Origin: Pohlia nutans
Lineage: Eukaryota > Streptophyta > Bryopsida > Bryales > Mniaceae
Reading direction: 5' to 3'
NCBI GenBank assembly: GCA_022496805.1
Contig: CM040090.1
Location: 12,270,001-12,334,000 of the forward strand
Length of the DNA stretch: 64,000 bases
Made by a program: the position numbers and the translations under genes. The number at the start of each line of letters is the position of its first letter. The first letter of the stretch is position 1. Below are positions 1 through 9,486 of this stretch, one piece after another. Below the pieces are notes generated by a model. That model searched no databases and was not told where the DNA came from. It saw only the letters and a program-made list of their open reading frames with translations.

Positions 1-780
1 GAACTCCTCAACTCTTAAACTACTTCTAGCATTACTGTTTCCCTTCAACTCCTAGCTCTTGACCAACTACTTTTCAACTCTTGACTTGCTTCTAGTCCTA
101 CTCCTCCTTTCAAGTTTGGACTCCTTTTAGTCCAATTGCTCCTTTTAGTCCAATTGCCCCTTTCAACTTCCAACTGACTTTAGCCCTACTCTCCCATTTA
201 ACTCCAGATTTCCTTCAACCTCGTTGCTCCTTTCAATTCCCAACTTGTAGCTCACTTCCTTCAAGTGCTTCTTGTATGATTGTCTCCCTTTGACTCCCAA
301 ATGTTTCTTTGCCCGATTGTGTGTGTTTAAATTGACTACTTTCAACTCCTAATTTGCGTTTCAACTTTTAACTTGCCTTTCAACTTTTGAGCCTCTAATC
401 CGATTGTTCCTTTTCAATTCCAAACATTCTTTAGCCCAAATGATATTATGACAACTCCCAACCGCCTTCTCAATTGATTTTACCAATTCCCCTTTCAACT
501 CTCGACTACCTTTCGTTGCTTCTAACCAACCGACTCCCTCCAACCTCCAAGCGAATGCCTCCTTTTATTTCTCGACTACTTTCACCGTGTCTACCCTTTC
601 CAACTTTCAAATGTCCCCTTTCAACTGCCTTTGCCTTTGTTCGACTGCCTCTGCCTTGGTCCGACTGCCTTTGCCTTGGTCCGACTGCCTCTACCTTGGT
701 CCGACTGTCCCTTTTCAACTTCCAACTGTTTTTACTTAACTACCCCTTTCAACTTCCAAATGCACCTTTTCAACTCCCGA
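1..780. repeat. C/T-rich degenerate tandem repeat
   Basis: Low-complexity DNA built from variants of a short unit such as CTTTCAACTCCC, interspersed with GACTGCCT. One strand is almost free of G. Open frames across it are compositional artefacts. At about 640-710 a shorter unit, TCCGACTGCCTYTRCCTTGG, repeats several times. No gene is seen. Confidence 0.8.
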
Positions 781-985
781 CTGCCTCAAGCCGACTGCCA
801 CGGCTGACGGGGAGGGGCAGACGGAGGGGGCAATCGGACCGGGGGCCGTCGGCGAGGGCAGACGGGAAGGGTCCGTCGGCTCGGGCAATCGGCGAGGGTA
901 GACGGGGAGGGTCCGTCGGCGAGGGCAGACGGGAAGGATGCAGTCGGGGGGGGCAGACGGGCAGTCGGCAGTCGGGTGGGGATGA
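781..985. repeat. GC-rich minisatellite
   Basis: Variants of GGCAGACGGGGAGGGTCCGT and GTCGGCGAGGGCAGACGG repeat in tandem. GC content is far above the neighbouring DNA. The G-runs on the plus strand could form quadruplexes (inference). Confidence 0.8.
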
Positions 986-1039
986 TGGGTAAAACCATCT
1001 AACTTTACTGAAGGACCTTCATTTCACCATCATCGTCCA

Positions 1040-1262
1040 CGTCATCAAGTAGTCCACGTCAAATACTAACGTGTCGACATGCGTGGTAAAAGTGAAAAAA
1101 AATTACCTGGTAAAAAAACAGGCTGGCATGATCCCGACACGATCCGGCATAATGCCGACATGACATCATGCCGGCATGACACGACATTCTGTCGGGATTT
1201 CTCTTCGACACGACATTGTGTCAGGATTTCTCTTCGACACGACACGATGAACAACCCTGCTT
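1040..1262. repeat. Short tandem and palindromic repeats at the LINE junction
   Basis: CGACATGACATCATGCCGGC-like palindromes are followed by about two and a half units of a ~29-bp repeat containing CGACACGACATT and GGGATTTCTCTT (roughly 1178-1247). The array abuts the point where homology to LINE copy 2 stops (1263), so LINE copy 1 was cut off or joined here. Confidence 0.65.
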
Positions 1263-2991
1263 TTGTCTAGTTTAGTTGGATTTTGATAGTATATTTTAAA
1301 TTCTTCTGATGACATTAGTTTTCTACCGTTGAGAAGGGTGATTTGTTTTATATTGTAAATTTTGTGTGCCATTAATTTATATAATAATTTTATGGAGAGT
1401 TTCGGGTCTAATAGTGGTAGATCATTGATGACTATAGATCGCCATTGTCTTTCTAGTTCGGTCATGTGGAGTTGGAAATTTTCAACTGTGCTTTTTAGGT
1501 GTATTCCACCTGTTGTTTTCAGAAGGAATAATGTACCTGTTATAGGTGATGTAATACAATCTTGACGTTTAATTCGTGGGATGTCTTCGGCACCGCCGGC
1601 TTTAGCAAGTATGTGTTGTAATAGTCCTTTATATATTATTCCTAGTCTCCCTTTGTCGTTAAGTGCATTTCGAAGTTGTTCACCAATGCATCTAAGGTAG
1701 GCATTTTTTAGAGAGAAGGCTTCTAGTCCAAATAAATCATGGGGTAGTTGTGTTATTATGATTGCGGTACTTTTAGGTAATCCGCATATTGTTTTTTGGA
1801 TTGCAATAATTTTCTTGTCAAGTTTTTTAATGGTTGGTAGTGAATATGGGACTGCGAAGAAGCTGTAGGGTATGCCAGCTCTGATTATTGTGTCCACCAT
1901 ACTGATTCTTTGTTTGATGGTGGCAGGGCATTTTGATAGTTGTTTACATTGGTCTATTATTTTAGTTGTGGTGATATGTATTTGGAGTTTCCATTTGAGT
2001 GATGGGACTAATTGTATGCCCAAATAGACATAAGGTTCATTTTGATGAAGTACTGGTAGTGTTTGGTCTCTGTAGCTGATTTTTTGGTTTGTCATGTGGG
2101 TTTTAAATTTGATTGGTTGCATTTTGGATTTATTTGGGTATCCGGTGACAGCACATTTTGTGACTCTTAAGTCCATGCCTGCTCATTCACAGAATTTATC
2201 AATTTTGTTTACTTGTATTTGTAGTGATTTTGTATTATTTGATATAGCTGTTAGATCGTCAGCGTATGCTGCGGAGCTGATTTTAATTTTTGATGTACCA
2301 AATGTATATCTATTTTCTCCTCTTTGTAACCACCTCAAGAGTGGTTCTAAAAAAATTAATAAAAGATATGGACTAAGTGTGTCTCTTTGTATGGTTCCTC
2401 TTTGAATCGGTATTGGTTTTGTTTTCCCAAAGTGTTCTCCAGTAAATATAGTGTTTGAGTGGGAGTAGATGTTTCCGACTAGCATTATTGCATCTGCCGG
2501 GTATCCAAGGTCTCTCATTATAGTTAGGAGTCTTGTGTGGTCTAGTGAGTCAATTGCGTTATTGAAGTCTATATATAGTAAGTATATATATCTTGATTTG
2601 TAAATTTTGCATCTTCTAGCGCTGCAATGAGGAGTTGTAGTTGTCTTGTTGTGCTTCTTTCTGCTCTGAATCCTTCTTGACTATCGTGTAGGATTTAGAA
2701 TTTTTCACTCTATGCTGATAATATGTATGTAAGTGTGCTGGGGAAGAATTTGTATATTATATTTGCAAGTGCTATTGGTCTGTGGTTTGGTAGTTGTGCA
2801 GGATTTCCTTTTTTATAAAGTAGTATGGTTAGACGTATTTTCCATGAAGCTGGGATTTGTTTTTGTTTGTAGCAATGAGTAAAAAATAAAAAGAGTAGTT
2901 TGTGAAAACTTTCAGGCATATTTTTTAGTATAGAGGTTGGAATTTTGTCTGGGCCTGGTGTTTTGTTGTTGGAAAGATGTTTGAGACACAT
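1263..2991 (-). pseudogene. LINE reverse transcriptase (copy 1), broken
   Basis: Reverse transcriptase of the non-LTR type. Seen on the minus strand from 2991 down: TPGPDKIPTS, HRPIALANII (RT blocks 1-2), GTIQRDTLSP, the catalytic AAYADDL at about 2270, and the thumb region ending at 1263. Lesions: an in-frame stop after ILSA (near 2707), a second stop just after it, a frameshift near 2570, and a TGA in FCE*AGMDL (about 2183) where related LINEs have Trp. All four lesions also occur in copy 2. At 1263 the frame runs into the unrelated repeat array. Identity to 11327-12895 is essentially complete, with one mismatch seen (1373). From 2832 upward the two copies differ at many positions. Confidence 0.88.
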
Positions 2992-3905
2992 TTCGTATAT
3001 TTCTTTGTCAAAGTGTTTATGTAGTAGGATTTGTGGGTTTCCTCTTTTTTCTATTACGAATCCATCAAGGTCGTGTCATGGGTATTGTCTAACTCCACAA
3101 GTACATTGTGATGGGTGTTTGGGTTGATAGTAGCAGGTACGTACTGTAGGTCTATTGGTAATTGATTGTTGTATGTGGATTTCGTTTGCTATGTCTTCTG
3201 GACTGGTTAGTATGTTGTTGTTTCTATCCAATATGCAATCTAATGGTGGTGTCTTTTGATTTTTGAAAACTCTCTTGTTTATTTTTTTTGGACTTTTGTC
3301 GTATAATTGTCTATATTTTAATATTGCCTTTTTAATACAGTTTTGGGTATATTTTGTGGTGATTTCACGGGCCTGTATTTTTGTTGTCTTGGATATTTCT
3401 ACTAGTGTTTGTAACCATTCTTGTTGATCATGTTCTTCGGTTGGGAGTGGTGGTATGATTACATTTGTATAGGTTTTTATTTCTTCCATTATTGGATGAG
3501 TTGGCTAGTTTTGTGTATTTTTTATTATGTAAATTGTTTTTCTAATTAGATGGTAGGTAGAGAAGTGTTTTTTCCATGCTTTTTGTAGTTTTCTTGGTAA
3601 GAAGCCTCCTTGTTGGGAAGTGCGATTTGTTAGTGTCGGGAGTGGTGGTGCACTACAAGTTTCTAGGATTTTATCTGAAATATTTTGTATCATGTGATCT
3701 AGTTTTGAACATGATGTTTGCCATTGGTCGTCTGTTAATTGGTCATTTGATAATATTGTGGTGAATTCGTTTATTTGCAGCGCATTTTCTTCAAAGTATT
3801 CTATTTTGAAATTTTCAATGTTTTCTTGTGGTATAGGGTTTAGTATTCTAGTTGTTTTGTTTGTTATTGGTACGGGTCGCGCTAGTAGAGTGTTTGTTGG
3901 TATGT
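2992..3905 (-). pseudogene. LINE endonuclease-RT linker (copy 1)
   Basis: Minus-strand frames carry a Lys/Thr-rich linker (for example KIQAREITTKYTQNCIKKAI near 3330) containing conserved EDIANEI and RQYPW, which match copy 2 at 13912-14618. Several frameshifts break it. This stretch normally joins the APE domain to the RT palm in such LINEs. Confidence 0.75.
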
Positions 3906-5149
3906 GTAATGTTACTGGTGAGTGGTCTGAATTGTATCTGTTAAAATCACACATAGTATCACACGTAGTATGTGTGTAGAATACATACCAGAATGCTACA
4001 CACATACCAGAATGCTACACACATAGTATCACACATAGTATCACATGTAGCATTCTGGTATGTATTGATTTGTTGTGTTATATTTCGTTGGATCATTGGT
4101 ATATATTGTATGTCTTCTGCATGTGATGGCATATACATGTGGATAATTAGCCACATTTGTAGTGGTTTGTTGTCTATTTTTATTATTTGTAGATAAGGTG
4201 ATATTTCTCTGGGAGTTGGGATTTTAGTGACATTACCGGGGTATGCATATTTGTGATGTATTAGTGTGAGGAGGCCTCCTCTTGCGAGGATGTATGATAT
4301 TCTTTGTTGAATGCAGCTTGCTAGGACATGTGTGTTGTTAAAAATTAGTTTGTATTTTGGAAATAGGTTTTGTATGTATTTGGTGGATTTTGTAGCGGTT
4401 ATTTTAGTTTCTTGTATTGTGATGATGGCGGGTTCATCTAGTGTGTTGGTAATTAGTTCATGTAAATTTGGAAGGGCCGTATTTAGTGATGAGGCATTCC
4501 ATGTAATAAATCTTGTATTATTATTTGTTGTTTGTATTTCTTGCGGTTGTATTATAGGTATATTTGGGAGAGGTGGGGGATGATTATATTTATGTAGTGG
4601 TTCATATATATTTAGGGTTTCTTCTAATAAGTTGATAGGGAGAAATGGGAATTTATCAATCATGTTTTGGAGGGTTATAGAATCATTGTGTTGGTGAATA
4701 AAATTGTAGATTTCTTTGTGAATGTTTTTTGGTGGGTTTATTTGGTTTTGGTTATTTTTTGTGAATTCTGTGTATGGGTGTTTGGTTAAAATGTGCCTTT
4801 CGGGTGGGTTTTGTAGTAGGGCCATTTTTTCTAGTAATAGAGTTGTCCAGTCAGGGTTTGGAATTTGTATTAGGAGTTAGTCACATGTTTCTTTTGATGG
4901 ACTAATTGTAATGATAAGAGCGTAAAGTATTCCTGGTGGTGGGTGATGTTGATTTTGATAAATATAATTTGATAAGTGTGGATAGCCATTACGGGTTTCC
5001 GCATGATTTGGATGCGTTATATTTATGATAGGTGAAAATTGTTTTGCTAAATGTTGGTATTCTGGTTGTAATTTAATCGTACTTGGTATAAAGTATGCTT
5101 TGGATCTTCTTCGAAGTGTGGGCGGGTGTGTTTTTAATAATTCGGGCAT
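3906..5149 (-). pseudogene. LINE APE endonuclease (copy 1), core deleted
   Basis: The reading frame starts right after the second 2A motif (MPELLKTHPP...). It carries endonuclease motifs TWNASSLN (Asn), IQETK (Glu) and MYMPSHA. The DNA that should hold the GDFN motif and the following ~80 residues is gone. A repeat patch (3942-4062) replaces it, after which NSDHSPVT (the catalytic SDH) resumes. Copy 2 keeps the missing section, so this is a deletion in copy 1. The domain would have nicked target DNA for target-primed reverse transcription; this copy cannot. Confidence 0.85.
3942..4062. repeat. Inverted and direct repeat patch inside the LINE endonuclease
   Basis: CATACCAGAATGCTACA and ACATAGTATCACAC occur several times in direct and inverted orientation. 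The patch sits exactly where copy 1 lacks the GDFN part of the endonuclease. It looks like a templated insertion made during faulty break repair (inference). Confidence 0.7.
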
Positions 5150-5176
5150 GGGCCCGGGGTTGGTTTCTATGTCCCC
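5150..5176 (-). other. 2A-like ribosome-skipping motif, second in the LINE
   Basis: The minus strand encodes GDIETNPGP, preceded by the hydrophobic run QILILC and followed at once by MPELLK. This fits the 2A consensus D(V/I)ExNPGP, at which ribosomes skip the Gly-Pro bond. It lies just upstream of the endonuclease, so it would release the upstream peptide from the EN-RT protein. 2A motifs in LINE N-termini are known from trypanosomes and some animals. Confidence 0.85.
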
Positions 5177-5450
5177 GCATAATATTAATATTTGGTGGAA
5201 AAAGTTTCTTTTTAGAAGAGATTTTTGGGCTATTTTTTCTTTTTTCTTTTTTCTTTGTCTATTTTGGGCGAGGCCAGTAGGCCGAGTCCATTGTTGTTGG
5301 TGTTTATTTTGGACGAGGCCGTGAGGCCGAGTCCTATTATTTTGTTTGTTGGTTTTTTTATTTTTGTTGGGGTAATTATTATTGGGGTTTTTGATATTTT
5401 TTTATTGTTTTGTGTATTATGTATTTTGTATGTTGTAGAATATTGGATAC

Positions 5451-5477
5451 CGGTCCCGGGTTGGTTTCGATATCTCC
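5451..5477 (-). other. 2A-like ribosome-skipping motif, first in the LINE
   Basis: The minus strand again encodes GDIETNPGP, here after RPVLS and before VSNILQH, using different codons from the second motif (ATC/CCG against ATA/CCC). The two motifs are 274 nt apart. The region between is lysine-rich and repeats GLGL(T/L)AS, encoded by GACTCGGCCT...GGCCTCG. With two frameshifts allowed, both motifs lie in one coding path. Confidence 0.82.
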
Positions 5478-5560
5478 ACTTAGCACGGGGCGGTCACTTA
5501 GTGTGCAAGTTGGAACCTACGTGTGACAAGAGGGTATTTTATTGGGGGGTATTTTCTTGG

Positions 5561-5809
5561 AGATTTTGAATAATGTGTACCCTATTGTTAGATCTAATTC
5601 TAACACGTAGTAATATTTGATACCCTATAAATTTTTATAATACCTCGTTGAAGTGAATTAGTGGACCCCTATTGTAGTTTCAAAAAAAAATTCAGCTGAA
5701 AGTCTTAGTGATGAAAAAAAAACACACAAGTGACTTAGTGATGCTAGAAAACACACAAGCGTCGTACGGTATGGAGTATTGACTACTGAAAATGAAGAAC
5801 AAAACAAGT
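5561..5809. other. AT-rich stretch without a gene
   Basis: This may contain the 5' untranslated part of LINE copy 1. No open frame or repeat end is recognisable. Confidence 0.5.
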
Positions 5810-6110
5810 ACTTACCAAAACAAGAGCTCAACACACAACTTCAGCACATAGTGACATAGCAACGAGCACATACAACTTGTGGAAACACAAAACTGCAGCA
5901 CACAACAACTTCACACACATAACTTCAACACACAAGTTCTGCACACATACAACTTCAACACACAACTTGAGCACACCATATCAAAACACACAACTTCAGT
6001 ACACCACACAGTAATACACAACTTCAGCACACAACTTCAGCACAACTTCAACACACAACTTCATACACAACTTCGTACAAAACTTCAGCACACTACACAG
6101 TAACATCAAA
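5810..6110. repeat. AACTTCAGCACAC minisatellite
   Basis: Variants of CACACAACTTCAGCACACAA and CACACAACTTCAACA repeat about 20 times with a unit near 11-13 bp. The open frame on the plus strand, rich in His, Asn, Thr and Gln, is a by-product of the repeat. Confidence 0.85.
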
Positions 6111-7239
6111 ACAATACATAGATGATAGGAAAGCCCAACAAGGGTTACTGCAGCAAAGAAGATACAGGAAACCTATGCAAATCACTTAAAAAGCATGCAG
6201 CTTTGTATTCAGAAACACAAGATAGGAGCCAACAACAAAACTGTGAGTCATGTTCATAAAACGTGCAATGTTTGTGTTGTGTTCAGAAACACAAGCTTCA
6301 TGCAAATCATGCTAACAAAATAAACCGGTATTCTAAAAATGCCGCATTTCTTAGGGATTCAGAGAGTTCATGGTTTCAGAATTGTCATAAAACTCGAAAA
6401 ACTCGAAAAGCCCTGATCAGCATTTCAACTACAAAGACAAAGGTTTATGTACAATCGAGCTACTAAGGATTAGGGTGGCCACCGTGAGTGTTTGGGGTGG
6501 ATTTATGGATCTTCAGCTTAGCTTCCGTCCGGATCGTAGCCAACTCTAGTAGCTCCATGCGCGCCAGGTCTTCTGCCGTTGCTGCCAGGGATGCGAGGGC
6601 GTTCCAGTTGCGTGTGTAGGACATGCGAACATACTCCTGGCGGTTGATCCAGCATAAATCCTCCTCCTGGCTTTACTCCCAGCACGCAAGGCGGAAGGCA
6701 TGGAACTCCTTGCAATCAATCCAACCAGCACACACGCGACAAATGAACGAAACCCTATGTCTGTAGGAAGGCGTAAGCTTAATCGGAAAAACTCAGTGAA
6801 TGCTTGGCCGCGTGAACATTTCCAGTAAGAGCAAGTGAGAGAAGGCCTCGTGAACGAAACCCTAAACCGATCTTCATCCTTTAAACCGTGGATGGAAAAC
6901 CGACCATTTTTCTTACATTACAGGGATTACAAGCAAATTTTCATTCATCCAAGCAGTCACCTTATACACTACTCCCCCATAGCTTACGGATGTACCCTAT
7001 TTTCTATATAATAAAATTGTAAAATCTAGTATTTCCCATGGCCCTATTTATTTATAAAGGTGTTTATGCTATGTTAGAATGAAAACAAATATAATTATTA
7101 CCTACAATTAATATAATGGACCCTATCTTTTTTCGCACGTTGTTCCTACCGCGACGAGGAGTGGCCGCCCCGTGCCACTTAGTAAAAGTAAATGGTGTAA
7201 GGGGAATGTTTTATTTTTGAAAGGGTGAGTTTTTATTTT
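6111..7239. other. Unassigned low-copy DNA
   Basis: Moderate GC at 6480-6860, including AAACCCTAAACC-like text, then AT-rich. Short open frames on both strands show no known domain. CCGCCCCGTGCCACTTAG at about 7158 resembles the sequence flanking the first 2A motif near 5495, so the last ~100 bp may be LINE 5' debris. Confidence 0.4.
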
Positions 7240-7660
7240 ATACTTTGTGCTATTAATATTGGGGTTCTTAAGTAGTCTAAGTTCGAACTTGGGGTTTCTA
7301 AATTACCCAAGTTTAAACTTGGGGTCAATGTCACCGAGGAGTAATAGTAGTAGTAGTATTAGAAATAGTATTTGTGTGTATTTTCTTTTTCTTTTTCTTT
7401 TTGCATGTTTTTTTATTATTTTGAGTGTTGGTTTTATTATTTCTTTGGACGAGGCCGGTAGGCCGAGTCCATTTTTGAGTTGTTGGGTCTACTATGGTAG
7501 TTCTGGATGATAGTATGTTTTGGTTTATGTTGTGGTTTAGGTGGTTTTTGTCTGTGTTTTTGGGCCCCGGGTTAGTTTCAATATCTCCACTAAGTATCAG
7601 TAAAAGATAGGGAGAGAAAGTGTTATTTTAAAAAAGGTGGGTTTTTTCTTTGTATTTTGT
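7240..7660 (-). mobile_element. LINE 5'-end fragment (third copy)
   Basis: A minus-strand relic of the same LINE 5' region. It has an intact 2A motif (7562-7588), the GLGLPASSK coding repeat (7448-7470) and a Lys/Arg-rich run. It ends in LLLLLLLGDIDPKF, a decayed second 2A (7309-7335). No endonuclease follows. Past this point the DNA holds repeats of CCCAAGTTTAAACTTGGG type, so the fragment was cut there. Confidence 0.72.
7562..7588 (-). other. 2A-like motif in LINE 5' fragment
   Basis: The minus strand encodes GDIETNPGP preceded by TFSPYLLLILS. The hydrophobic run before the motif fits the usual 2A upstream context even better than copy 1 does. Confidence 0.82.
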
Positions 7661-7961
7661 GTAATTAGTAGTAAGTTGAAGGTTACTACATGGGGTTTGT
7701 GTCATATAGTTAGCTTTATTATTGGGGGGATTATTTTTGTTTGATTGTTGTTGTTGTTGTTTTGTTTGTTGTTGTTTGTTGTTTTTTGATATATTTTGGT
7801 TTTTTGTTGTTGGTGTGTTTTTTGAAGTGTTTATTTGTTTTTGTTTTTGGTATTTCTAAATACCTTATTGTGTTTTGTTTTATCATGTTTTTTTCTTCTT
7901 TTTTTCCTTCTTTTTTGTTTTTTTTTTTTAATATGTTCAACATTTTTTGGTTTTTTTCTTT

Positions 7962-7963
<2 letters not shown>

Positions 7964-8006
<43 letters not shown>
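7964..8006 (-). repeat. Poly(T) tract: poly(A) tail of LINE copy 2
   Basis: 43 uninterrupted T on the plus strand lie about 50 nt beyond the last stop codon (8056) of the minus-strand LINE. This is the expected 3' signature of target-primed reverse transcription. Confidence 0.8.
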
Positions 8007-8007
<1 letters not shown>

Positions 8008-8055
8008 TGTAAATACACATTTTTTGTAGGCAAACTATGTGATTGTTTGTCCAAT

Positions 8056-8846
8056 CTAGTTTTCCAACCGTGGTTGTTCTGGGGCCAAGATAGAGTCTAA
8101 CGCTTTCGTTGTCAAATCAACCCCTTGAGATGTCGCAGCAAGTTGCTTTCTGATTTCTGCCAATTGGAGTTTGACATGTGTTGTTAAGTTTCTGGTGATT
8201 CTCTCTTCACGTACGTCTGCCTCCAAAGACACCTCTTTCTTAAACTCTCCTATTTCCTTGTGCAATTCTGTTTTGAGCTCTGTTGTGATCTCTGCTTTGA
8301 ACTCTAATTTGAGTTGTCCATTTCTTTTGTCCATAGCGGTTTCAACCAATGCATCTATGTCATCATGTGTTACCATGCTACTCTTCCTTTTGCTTTGTGG
8401 TGCGTTACGTGTTGCCTCAAGTGTGCTAGCAATCGCTGTGGAGATGTCACAAAAACCAAATTTTTCTTGCTCCTCTTTGGTGGGTGATATTGCCCCTAGT
8501 AAACTCTTCGGGAGTGGCGCAAAGTTCACATGTTTGCCAAAAATTTCTATAGTCTTGCTTACAAATTGTCTATAGACAATAGCGTTGAGACATTAAACAT
8601 TTGCTGTTCCTTTGTGGAGATCACCTATTTGTCCCGGGAAATAAAATGATGCCATATTTAATCCTCCAAGAACTGATTTGATGGAGTCCTTTGTGTCTTC
8701 TACTTTCTTCTATTCTTCCAAACATCTAACTGGGCCTTTCTCAGGTCGTTTGATACGACCGTGCCATGTGTCTTTTTGGAAATAGTAAGGTGTGGTATGT
8801 GCAAATTCGAGTGGATTTGCTGCAAATTGATAGTCTCTTTTCATGG
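8056..8846 (-). pseudogene. C-terminal extension of the LINE protein with coiled coil
   Basis: The frame continues from RNase H: AKEQTMKRDYQFAANPLEFA, then DTWHGRIKRPEKGP, two in-frame stops (about 8714 and 8598), then an open stretch ending at TAG 8056. The last ~110 residues are charged and heptad-like (KLEFKAEITTELKTELHKEI), predicting a coiled coil. A coiled coil at the C-terminus of a LINE protein is unusual. It may serve in oligomerisation or RNA binding (inference). Confidence 0.65.
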
Positions 8847-9340
8847 TTTGTTCTTTTGCGAGTTGATCTGCGTGTTCATTCTCGTTAATTTTAGAGTGTG
8901 CTTTAACTTTGTATATTGTGGTTGGTTGTGTTCGTTTTTAGCATTTTTACCATTTCTTCTAATATGATTTTCTCGGAGTGGTTGTTTTGTTGGGTTGGAT
9001 GTTTTAGTTGTGTGTTTAGAACATGTATACAATTGAGACAATCAGTAAAAATATGTGCAGGTTCGTTTATGTATTTCGTGGTGATTAGTAAAAGTGTTTC
9101 ATGTATGGCCATTAATTATGCTCTGAAGCATGTTTGTAGTCCAGGCAGTCTTTTTGATATTTGTACATCAGGTTTAGATGAGTTGTAGATTCCATATCCA
9201 GCTTTTTCTTTTTTCCAATGGCCATCATCAGCTTCTTTAGGTGGTAAAATGGATCCATTTGTGTAATAGCTATATTGCGGTAGCAATTTTAGTGTAGTGT
9301 TTATTTCAAAATTTGGAAGGGGATCTACCCACATGTTTTG
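8847..9340 (-). pseudogene. LINE RNase H domain, active site lost
   Basis: RNase H removes the RNA strand of the RNA-DNA hybrid after reverse transcription. The minus strand shows YYTNGS (usually YTDGS), AGYGIYNS, QTCFRA followed by a stop and LMAIHETLL, IFTDCLNCIHVL, and near the C-terminus KINENEHADQLAKE. The first catalytic Asp is Asn. The catalytic Glu codon (RAEL) has become TAA. The third Asp (FTD) and the final Asp (HAD) remain. The domain identity is clear and so is its inactivation. Confidence 0.85.
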
Positions 9341-9486
9341 TAAATTGTTATAAGGTGGATATATGAGTTTGTTCCATTTTGTGCTTTTGTTAACTTTTGT
9401 GTTTGGTGGTGTAGGTGGTGCTGTTTGTGCATGGTATTGCGAAATTTGTAGATTTTCAATTGTTGTGTTTATGGTATCTATTTGGT
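9341..9486 (-). pseudogene. Linker between methyltransferase-like domain and RNase H
   Basis: Pro/Asn/Thr-rich minus-strand frame (NTKVNKSTKWNKLIYPPYNN). A frameshift between about 9490 and 9535 separates it from the preceding domain. Confidence 0.6.

Larger units (their letters stand above)
1263..5560 (-). mobile_element. Non-LTR retrotransposon (LINE), copy 1, 3'-truncated and dead
   Basis: Read on the minus strand, this region encodes in order two 2A-like motifs, an APE-type endonuclease and a reverse transcriptase with a YADD box. It is homologous to copy 2 (7964-15865) with a coordinate offset of 10064 across the RT. The 3' part (Cys motif, methyltransferase-like domain, RNase H, tail) is absent because the copy stops at 1263. 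Frameshifts, stops and a ~120-bp repeat patch in the endonuclease show it is not functional. From about 5480 to 5180 the frame can be followed with two shifts, one inside an A-rich run. Confidence 0.9.

Noticed and set aside
474..992. 172-codon plus-strand frame
   Set aside because: It runs through two different low-complexity repeats and shows no domain.
5879..6103. 74-codon His/Asn/Thr/Gln-rich frame
   Set aside because: It is a translation of the AACTTCAGCACAC minisatellite.
5810..6110. CRISPR-like array
   Set aside because: Repeats are short, contiguous and without unique spacers, and the genome is eukaryotic.
7741..8100. Long hydrophobic frame on the plus strand that could look like a membrane protein
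   Set aside because: It comes from a T-rich strand and the 43-nt poly(T). The real signal is the minus-strand LINE 3' end.
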